Source of the DNA: Microbulbifer rhizosphaerae
Lineage (GTDB): Bacteria; Pseudomonadota; Gammaproteobacteria; Pseudomonadales; Cellvibrionaceae
Assembly (NCBI RefSeq): GCF_014191725.1
Contig: NZ_JACHWZ010000010.1
Span: forward strand, 146,333 to 210,332
Length of the DNA stretch: 64,000 nucleotides
Direction of reading: 5' to 3'
Below, in pieces: positions 58,144-64,000 of the stretch (position 1 is the stretch's first letter; every line of letters starts with the position of its first letter). The translations under genes and the position numbers were made by a program. The notes beneath the pieces are model-generated. The model was not told the origin of the DNA. It was given only the letters and a program-made list of their open reading frames with translations, and did not search any database.

Positions 58144-60288
58144 ATGAATCACCCATCGAGAAAAAGTCCGCTTGCCTGGTCGATCAGCCTTGCCGGCTGC
58201 CTGTCGGCTGGAACGGCCACCGCCGTTGAAGCAAACAGCACCGGCCTGGAAGAGATCATCGTCACCAGCCAGCTCCGCGCCGCCAATCAGCTCGACCTCC
58301 CCACCAGCGTCAGCGTACTGGACAAAGCCGCGATCAGAGCCCGCGGCGCCAGCAACCTGGAACAACTGCTCAACCTGGCCCCCAACGTCAACTTTGCCGC
58401 CGGCGCATCGCGAGGCCGTTTTATCCAGATTCGCGGCATCGGCGAACGCAGCCAGTTTATCGACCCGGTCAATCCCTCGGTGGGCCTGATTATCGACGGC
58501 ATCGACTTCACCGGCCTGGGCCTGGCCGCCAGCACCCTGGATATCGATCAAGTGGAAATTTTGCGCGGCCCCCAGGGAACCGTATACGGCGCCAACGCCC
58601 TGGCCGGCCTGATCAGCATGACCAGCCAGGCCCCGACCGCCGAGCCCATGGCAAAAGTGTCCGCCGAAGTGGCGGAATACAATGGCCGCACTCTGTCCGC
58701 GGTCGGCAGTGGTGCCCTGACGGACAAGCTGACCTATCGGCTCGCCGCCCGCACTCAGCAATCCGATGGTTACATTGAAAATAAATACCTGGGTCGCAGC
58801 GACACCAATAATATCGACGAGTCGATTGTGCGCGGGAAATTGCGCTACCAGGCCAGCGAAGACTTGCAGCTGGACTTCACCGCACTCACTATCGACACCG
58901 ATAACGGCTACGATGCCTTCTCGCTGGAAAACACCCGCGAAACCTTGTCGGACCAGCCCGGCTGGGACCGCCAGAAAACCCTGGCGGGCTCGGTGATCGG
59001 CCACTGGACCGGCAGCGAGAATTTCACCCTGGAAACCACCCTGAGCATCGCCAACTCGGATACCGAGTACGGTTACGATGAAGACTGGACCTACGCCGGT
59101 TTTCACCCCTGGGGCTACAGCTCCACCGACAACTACCAGCGCGATAAAGACAACCTGAGTGCGGACCTCCGCCTGCTATCCACGGAAGCCTCCAGGCTGT
59201 TCAACGGCCGCAGCAGCTGGGTTGCCGGCGTTTATTTCCGCGATGAAAGCGAAAGCCTCGAGCGCAATCAAAGCTTCACCAGCCAGTTCGATACGCAAAA
59301 CGCTGCGCTCTACGGCCAGCTTCGAACACAGCTCAGTGAGGCTTTCGACCTGGTAACCGGACTCAGGTTTGAAAAGCGCGATGCCGACTACGCCGACTCC
59401 CTCGCCGTGGACTCCAATAAAAAGGAAAATCTGTGGGGCGGCAACGTCACTCTGGAATACAGCCACAGCGAAAACACCCTGATCTATGGCACGGTATCCC
59501 GCGGCTATAAAGCGGGCGGCGTCAACGGCCGGATCATCTCGGCTTTCGCCAACAACTCGAATATCGGTAGTGACCAGTTCGAATTCGACACCGAGCAGTT
59601 GATCAATTATGAACTCGGCATCAAGGGCGCCTGGCTGGAAAACCGCCTGCAGGCGCAACTGGCGGCCTTCTATCAGGACCGCAGCGACGTCCAGGCCAAA
59701 CAATCCGTGTTCGATCCCAGCGATTTTTCCTTCGATGACTATCTCACCAACGCCGCCGGCGGCAAGACAACCGGCCTGGAAATCGAACTCAACTATCTCG
59801 CCAGCGAATCCCTGCGCCTCTTTGCGTCCGCAGGCTGGCTGAATGCGGAATTCGAGGACTTCCTGAGCTCGTCCCACGTGGATGCCAGGGATGATTTCAA
59901 CGGCATAGCCCTGGCACCGGTGAACCTCGACGGCCGCGATGTGGCCCACGCGCCCAACTACCAGTTCTTCACCGGCACGGAATGGTCAGTGACGCCCAAC
60001 CTGGTATTGCGACTGGAAGTGGAAGGCAAAGACGACTTCTACTTCTCCAACAGCCACAACGAAAAATCCACCGCCCACGAACTGCTGAACGCCCGCCTGA
60101 CCTATCACGGCAATAACTGGGAGCTGGCACTCTGGGGCAGAAACCTCACGGACAAGGGCTACTACACTCGAGGCTTCTACTTCAGCAACCAGTTCGGCAA
60201 CAACCCCGCCAACGGCTATGCCCCGGAAGCCTACTACCAACAAGGCGAACCGCGGGTAGCGGGAATTTCCGGTACTTACACTTTTTAA
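58144..60288 (+). CDS. TonB-dependent outer-membrane receptor, probably for thiamine
   Basis: A 714-residue receptor. The signal peptide (about 1-27) is followed by a TonB box (LEEIIVTS) and a plug domain with LEQLLNLAPNVNFAAGASRG and VEILRGPQGTVYGANALAG. The barrel ends with aromatic GISGTYTF, as needed for outer-membrane insertion. No ligand can be read from the protein itself; the thiamine assignment comes from the TPP riboswitch before it and the thiamine genes after it. The ATG at 58144 follows GAGAGAACC. Confidence 0.88.
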   Translation: MNHPSRKSPLAWSISLAGCLSAGTATAVEANSTGLEEIIVTSQLRAANQLDLPTSVSVLDKAAIRARGASNLEQLLNLAPNVNFAAGASRGRFIQIRGIGERSQFIDPVNPSVGLIIDGIDFTGLGLAASTLDIDQVEILRGPQGTVYGANALAGLISMTSQAPTAEPMAKVSAEVAEYNGRTLSAVGSGALTDKLTYRLAARTQQSDGYIENKYLGRSDTNNIDESIVRGKLRYQASEDLQLDFTALTIDTDNGYDAFSLENTRETLSDQPGWDRQKTLAGSVIGHWTGSENFTLETTLSIANSDTEYGYDEDWTYAGFHPWGYSSTDNYQRDKDNLSADLRLLSTEASRLFNGRSSWVAGVYFRDESESLERNQSFTSQFDTQNAALYGQLRTQLSEAFDLVTGLRFEKRDADYADSLAVDSNKKENLWGGNVTLEYSHSENTLIYGTVSRGYKAGGVNGRIISAFANNSNIGSDQFEFDTEQLINYELGIKGAWLENRLQAQLAAFYQDRSDVQAKQSVFDPSDFSFDDYLTNAAGGKTTGLEIELNYLASESLRLFASAGWLNAEFEDFLSSSHVDARDDFNGIALAPVNLDGRDVAHAPNYQFFTGTEWSVTPNLVLRLEVEGKDDFYFSNSHNEKSTAHELLNARLTYHGNNWELALWGRNLTDKGYYTRGFYFSNQFGNNPANGYAPEAYYQQGEPRVAGISGTYTF

Positions 60289-60328
60289 AAATTTGGGGAG
60301 GCTCTTCCGGGGCTGAACAACTCCACGT

Positions 60329-60410
60329 CGTCATTCCGGCGAAGGCCGGAACCCAGAAACCCCCGGGACATCCCGGCACTCCGGCGTTAGCTAAAGATCC
60401 CGGAATGACG
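60329..60410. repeat. Inverted repeat with CGTCATTCCGG ends
   Basis: CGTCATTCCGG at 60329 and CCGGAATGACG ending at 60410 bound an 82-base element with an inner GGCGAAGGCC hairpin. It lies between the receptor stop and the thiamine-binding gene. Similar CGTCATTCC elements are common mobile palindromes in proteobacteria. It could weaken read-through and lower expression of the later genes. Confidence 0.75.
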
Positions 60411-60453
60411 ATATTCAGAGTCTGCCCAAATAACGCTCCGAGGAGCAAAGCTT

Positions 60454-60717
60454 ATGAAACTCTCCGTAGAAATCAGCATGTACCCCCTGAAAGACGAGTA
60501 CATCCCCACCATCCAGGACTTCATCGACCGCCTGAACAACCACCCCAACCTTAAGGTGATCACCAACACCATGAGTACCCAGGTATTCGGCGACTACGAC
60601 CAACTGATGGATGTCCTCAAACAGGAAATGCGCACGGCCTACGAAAAACACGGCCGCGCCATCTTCGTATGCAAATTTATCGACGGCGATCTGGCCCCGG
60701 AAGCAAGCGATGTTTGA
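60454..60717 (+). CDS. YkoF/MTH1187-like thiamine-binding protein
   Basis: An 87-residue protein of the Thiamine_BP (DUF77) family: MKLSVEISMYPLKDEYIPTI, then VITNTMSTQVFGDYDQLMDV. Family members form small ferredoxin-like domains that bind thiamine or its pyrimidine part; Bacillus YkoF is the studied case. It has no signal peptide. Its last 8 bases overlap the start of the transporter gene, so they are translationally coupled. A cytoplasmic thiamine-binding role is inferred. Confidence 0.85.
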   Translation: MKLSVEISMYPLKDEYIPTIQDFIDRLNNHPNLKVITNTMSTQVFGDYDQLMDVLKQEMRTAYEKHGRAIFVCKFIDGDLAPEASDV

Positions 60718-61372
60718 TCGTGATATCGGCACCGCCATAGCCACCTCTCTCGCCGCCATGTCATGGTGGGAAGCCGCCGCCGTCATCCTCGCGCTGGCCT
60801 ATCTCCTGCTGGCCATGAAGGAAAAGATCAGCTGCTGGTACGCCGCCTTCGCCAGCACCCTGATCTACCTCTTCCTGTTCTGGGACGTCAGCCTGCTGAT
60901 GGAATCCGCCCTGCAGGTGTTCTACCTGCTGATGGCTGTATACGGCTGGTGGCAATGGCGCCACCACCGCGACAAACAGCGGGATCTGCACATCCACCGC
61001 TGGCCGCTGCGCACGCACCTGATTGTTTTTGCGGGTGTTGGCCTGCTGACGCTGGTATTCGGCTACCTGCTGGATACCAACACCGGCGCCGCCCTGCCCT
61101 ACCTGGATTCCTTCACCACCTGGGGCGCCGTGGTCACCACCTATATGGTGACGCGCAAGGTGCTGGAAAACTGGCTCTACTGGATAGTGGTGGACGGCGT
61201 CTCCATCTATCTGTATCTCGACAGAGGACTCTACCTCACCGCCCTGCTGTTCCTACTCTATGTGGTGATTGTTATCGTGGGCTTTTTCCAATGGCAGGCC
61301 ATCTACAAACGGGAAAAGCAGGCCGATGGATCTTCGCCGTCAAATATCGAACCTGCGATCCTGGCACAGTGA
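60710..61372 (+). CDS. pnuT: PnuT-type thiamine transporter
   Basis: A 220-residue membrane protein of the PnuC family with about seven hydrophobic segments. It has SWWEAAAVILALAYLLLAMK, then YAAFASTLIYLFLFWDVSL, YGWWQWRHH and the closing ENWLYWIVVDGVSIYLY with tryptophans that line the substrate pocket in PnuC relatives. PnuC carries nicotinamide riboside; family members under TPP control (PnuT) carry thiamine. The riboswitch makes thiamine the likely substrate. PnuC-type carriers work by facilitated diffusion and need a kinase to trap the substrate, and one is coded next. Confidence 0.9.
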   Translation: MFDRDIGTAIATSLAAMSWWEAAAVILALAYLLLAMKEKISCWYAAFASTLIYLFLFWDVSLLMESALQVFYLLMAVYGWWQWRHHRDKQRDLHIHRWPLRTHLIVFAGVGLLTLVFGYLLDTNTGAALPYLDSFTTWGAVVTTYMVTRKVLENWLYWIVVDGVSIYLYLDRGLYLTALLFLLYVVIVIVGFFQWQAIYKREKQADGSSPSNIEPAILAQ

Positions 61373-61382
61373 TAGTCTCAAT

Positions 61383-62282
61383 ATGATCGCCGCTGCGAAT
61401 GACATTATCCCACCCGACTGGCCGCGCTGGAGTACCGCCAAGCCCTCAGTCATCAAGCCGCTGACCGGCGGCTTGACTAACCAAAGCTTTCTGATAATTG
61501 CTGGCAACGCCCAGCTGGTATTGCGCAAGAACTCCGCGATCAGCGAAGCGCTGGATTTAAACCGCAGAGCGGAGGCCGCCGCCCTCCGGCGCGCCGATAA
61601 AGCCGGCTTGTGTGCCCCGGTGATTTACTGCGATCCCGGCCATCAATATCTGGTAACCCGTTATATCCAGGGAGAGCCATGGTGCGTGGGCAGAGCGGAC
61701 GCACTGAAGCAACTCGCACAGCTAGTGCGCAGCATCCACGCACTGCCGGCCATCGATGCACAGCTGGAAATAGACGATAAGGTGGCGAGCTACTGGCGAT
61801 CGATCGACGACGGAGCGGATTTCTATACCGCATTGCGAGCGCTGGATCCAAAGCTCCAGCGCCATATCGCGATCGCCAAATCACTGAATGACGGTATTTG
61901 TCTTTGTCACAACGATTTATTGATGGCAAACCTGATTGCCGTCGATAACGGAACCCTGTATGCGATAGACTGGGAGTACGCCGCGATGGGCGATCCCTTC
62001 TACGAGCTGGCAGTTATTGTCGAAGAGTACCGGCTGGACAAGCGGCAGCAGCAACGGTTACTCGCAGAATACCTGAACCGTCCAGCAATGCAGATCGATA
62101 GGCAGAGGCTGGATCACTGGGGGGTGATCTACGGGTATCTATCTGTGCTTTGGTATGCGATTCAGTGGTGTAGTGGGGCTATGAGTCAGCCCCACATCAA
62201 TACTAAAATTCGTGATCGAGCCAGTAATTTATCCGCACAAAGTTCTGCTATTCTCCAGCTTAAAAGGACAAAACTGTTTTAG
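61383..62282 (+). CDS. Thiamine-kinase-like phosphotransferase
   Basis: A 299-residue protein of the aminoglycoside/choline kinase fold. PLTGGLTNQSFLI is the glycine-rich part, HNDLLMANLI (H176, D178, N183) the catalytic Brenner motif, and IDWEYAAMGDPFYELA (D196) the metal-binding segment, as in E. coli ThiK and choline kinase-like proteins. It starts 10 bases after pnuT and closes the TPP-controlled operon. It should phosphorylate imported thiamine to trap it; whether to the monophosphate or further is unknown. Confidence 0.88.
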   Translation: MIAAANDIIPPDWPRWSTAKPSVIKPLTGGLTNQSFLIIAGNAQLVLRKNSAISEALDLNRRAEAAALRRADKAGLCAPVIYCDPGHQYLVTRYIQGEPWCVGRADALKQLAQLVRSIHALPAIDAQLEIDDKVASYWRSIDDGADFYTALRALDPKLQRHIAIAKSLNDGICLCHNDLLMANLIAVDNGTLYAIDWEYAAMGDPFYELAVIVEEYRLDKRQQQRLLAEYLNRPAMQIDRQRLDHWGVIYGYLSVLWYAIQWCSGAMSQPHINTKIRDRASNLSAQSSAILQLKRTKLF

Positions 62283-62820
62283 GGCATTCAGTCGTCGATA
62301 AAAATTTATCGTAGATTAATTCACGTGTTTTCTCGTTGGCGTTTTTATTGGATTTTACTTGCACCGTTGCAAGTGGACATATACGGTCTTTTGCAATATA
62401 GCTGATCACCAACCGCTCATGCATTTGAAATGGCTCATCATCGGTCCCCCAGCTAACACGAAATACCATAAAACGCGGTTGGTGATTATCGCTATACCAT
62501 TCAAGCACCGGCCCGGTCTCCAATGGCAAATCACCGCTTAACTCTTCAAACTCGGACATTGCTTCAGCGCTACCCTTCTTGAGGCGCACCGTAAAGATAG
62601 TGGGCGACTGAACAGTAATATGCAAATCATGCTCACCCACCTTTCCACAGTCCAAAATGGAAAAAGCTGCGTTGTCGTTTTGCACAGTTTCCTTACATGA
62701 ATCAATGCGAGTATAAGATGTTTGCAGGGTATCCTTTGGGGTTCTGTTATCGGCTTCACTATTGCAGGCGGCAGAAGTAAAACTTACCAAAACAAGCAAA
62801 GTCTTTAGGGGTATTTTCAT
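62260..62820 (-). CDS. Uncharacterised lipoprotein, candidate immunity protein
   Basis: A 186-residue lipoprotein with lipobox FTSAAC (C19), so it is bound to the periplasmic face of a membrane. The mature part has several cysteines and no recognised family. Codon use is more AT-rich than the housekeeping genes of the window. It follows the M15 peptidase gene by 27 bases on the same strand, and overlaps the thiamine-kinase gene by 23 bases from the opposite side. Position and location fit an immunity role to the upstream peptidase. This is inference. Confidence 0.5.
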   Translation of the reverse strand: MKIPLKTLLVLVSFTSAACNSEADNRTPKDTLQTSYTRIDSCKETVQNDNAAFSILDCGKVGEHDLHITVQSPTIFTVRLKKGSAEAMSEFEELSGDLPLETGPVLEWYSDNHQPRFMVFRVSWGTDDEPFQMHERLVISYIAKDRICPLATVQVKSNKNANEKTRELIYDKFLSTTECPKTVLSF

Positions 62821-62847
62821 ATTTATTCCAGCAATCTCAAATTACAG

Positions 62848-63738
62848 TCAAGAAGACGATGGTTTATCAAAGCCTGCGATTGTAAAGTGCATCCCATCCT
62901 TTCTTGAATAGTTTCCACCCCAGAAAAAACCAGCATCAGTAAAACATTTCACAAATGCTTGCGACATCGTTGGTGCTTGGCCCAGGCCATTCCCTGTCAT
63001 ATTTATATCAATAGCCAAAGCCCACGAGTGCGCAGACCAAGTCGTGGCTCCTCTTGTCGCCCGAATATTGTGGGAGCCGCCAAACTCTTTTAAGTCTCCC
63101 AGCAACCCCTGCTTTTGCAGATTTTTAAGCGCGGTGTCAAGGAAGGGATGCATCGCTTTATGGCACCAGATTCTACTCACGTTTCGTTTCTTGGGGTCAT
63201 ATACATTTACCCAGGCATAATTTTTGTCTTTTGTGATTGACTCCGGGATTTTAAACATTTTCAGATAAGTGCTTTTCTTTGCCCAAACTTTTTCAGCAGA
63301 AATAGAACCATAGGCCGTAGCAACCGCTGCACGTGTCATTAATTTCCTGGGATCATCAGTGACAACGGCCGCGGTATTTGTATTTGCAGAAACTTTTTTA
63401 GGTGAGGAGACACTTGCCAAGTCAGTAAACGAAAGAGACGGGTGTATTCCAAGACTAAATTCATATACTCGCTGTTTTTGTGGAGATGCGTAATTCTCCA
63501 ATGCTTTTATTGTTCCGCCGTTAGAATCAATACGCCCATCGGGGTGTGCCAAACCGACAATATGGCTCTGAAACTCTTTAATACAACCAATAGTGCGCGG
63601 GCCGCACTTTCCATCTACCTTAAGAAACTGCAAAACATAAATCGCTCGGGATTCGATATACCTGTTAAGCAATTTCTGTATATAAAGCACAACTTCCTTT
63701 TGATTCGCACCACCTAGTCCTACGCTACTACTAATCAT
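62848..63738 (-). CDS. Peptidoglycan-binding/M15 peptidase, unsignalled
   Basis: A 296-residue protein. Residues about 15-85 form a PG_binding_1-like domain (VDGKCGPRTIGCIKEFQ), a Ser/Thr/Ala linker follows, and residues 175-290 form an M15-type peptidase. Metal ligands are H237 and D244 in SAHSWALAIDIN and H284 in DGMHFTI; the usual glycine of HxxG is alanine here. These enzymes cut D-amino-acid bonds in peptidoglycan stems. No Sec signal peptide is present, so export would need a specialised route. It is AT-rich compared with the rest. Confidence 0.75.
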   Translation of the reverse strand: MISSSVGLGGANQKEVVLYIQKLLNRYIESRAIYVLQFLKVDGKCGPRTIGCIKEFQSHIVGLAHPDGRIDSNGGTIKALENYASPQKQRVYEFSLGIHPSLSFTDLASVSSPKKVSANTNTAAVVTDDPRKLMTRAAVATAYGSISAEKVWAKKSTYLKMFKIPESITKDKNYAWVNVYDPKKRNVSRIWCHKAMHPFLDTALKNLQKQGLLGDLKEFGGSHNIRATRGATTWSAHSWALAIDINMTGNGLGQAPTMSQAFVKCFTDAGFFWGGNYSRKDGMHFTIAGFDKPSSS

Positions 63739-64000
63739 TTCAATCCCTGCCTGTAGGTATATTCCATACGGTTAAACATATATCAATTGGGAAGCTGCAT
63801 CTTAAACAATCACTTATCACCTGCACAAGCAATGACTTAGACGCCATCTGGGTTAGCAGCCAACGAGCTAACAGCAATAGTGCTAAAAATCTGAACAAAT
63901 ATTATCCCAATCATTGCATAAATTTTGACACTTCCGCGACTAGGCCGCAGATTTCATGGCATCGAGATAATGCAACAACTCCGATTTGACAGCACTGTTC
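63739..64000. other. AT-rich region upstream of the M15 gene
   Basis: This stretch must hold the M15 promoter on its left. Its base composition is lower in GC than the window in general. No insertion sequence end, terminal repeat or RNA gene was recognised. At the right edge a minus-strand frame ends at 63940. Confidence 0.4.
63940..64000 (-). CDS. C-terminal end of an unidentified gene entering from the right
   Basis: Twenty codons are visible and end NSAVKSELLHYLDAMKSAA before a TAG stop. The peptide looks like a genuine helical protein end, but no family can be named from this length. It would be on the same strand as the M15 gene, 200 bases upstream. Confidence 0.35.
   Translation of the reverse strand, partial: NSAVKSELLHYLDAMKSAA

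Overview
The window is about 64 kb of high-GC chromosomal DNA from a free-living gammaproteobacterium. It carries Pseudomonas-type housekeeping gene blocks: recG-oxyR; spoT-rpoZ-gmk; yicC-rph-crc-pyrE; argB-algC-coaBC-radC-rpmBG; rsmD-ftsY-ftsE-ftsX-rpoH; algP-like/FKBP/rsd(algQ)/dsbB; maeB-nuclease-rpmE-priA-ftsN-like-hslVU-DUF971. It also has many TonB/alkaline-phosphatase type surface genes and numerous palindromic intergenic repeats. This mix suggests a marine Cellvibrionales/Microbulbifer-like organism rather than a true Pseudomonas. That placement is an inference from gene order and protein character, not from a marker-gene tree.

Layout. 1-4 kb: recG (cut by the window edge), oxyR, a GlsB-type stress membrane protein and an SDR-type oxidoreductase. 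4-8 kb: ridA, spoT, rpoZ and gmk, all on the minus strand (stringent response and nucleotide metabolism). 8-12.7 kb: a membrane fatty-acid/sterol hydroxylase, a secreted subtilase with two PPC domains, and a DUF805 membrane protein ending in a pilin-like helix. 12.8-17 kb: yicC, rph, a Crc-type dead exonuclease, pyrE and a DUF4124 protein. 17-25 kb: slmA, argB, a long membrane-anchored AlgC, coaBC, radC, rpmB, rpmG and mutM. 25-30 kb: DUF5993 plus a DsbB-like gene, a lipoprotein made from a piece of a YtcJ-type amidohydrolase, ggt, coaD, the deletion remnant of a fructose PTS permease, and rsmD. 30-34 kb: ftsY, ftsE, ftsX and rpoH. 34-45 kb: DUF423, trmB, an OmpA-like barrel, a YheS-type ABC-F ATPase, TIGR02444, an AlgP-like histone-H1-like protein, an FKBP lipoprotein, rsd/algQ, a paiB remnant, dsbB, acpH and gshA. 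45-57.8 kb: a P/E-repeat protein, maeB, a nuclease, rpmE, priA, a SPOR protein, hslVU, DUF971 and two tandem alkaline phosphatases. 58-62.3 kb: a TPP riboswitch followed by a TonB receptor, a YkoF-like thiamine-binding protein, PnuT and a thiamine-kinase-like protein, which together form a complete thiamine salvage operon. 62.3-64 kb: visibly AT-richer accessory DNA with an unsignalled peptidoglycan-binding/M15 peptidase and a neighbouring lipoprotein, a candidate toxin-immunity pair.

The most unusual layer is the repeat content. Several families of palindromic elements sit directly against, or overlap, the stop codons of genes. One hairpin module keeps a constant centre (CATCCCTG or its complement) while its arms change together between copies, which suggests selection on structure. 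Three decayed or gutted genes (a fructose PTS permease, paiB and the YtcJ fragment) show local deletion. No rRNA, tRNA, CRISPR array or insertion sequence was recognised.
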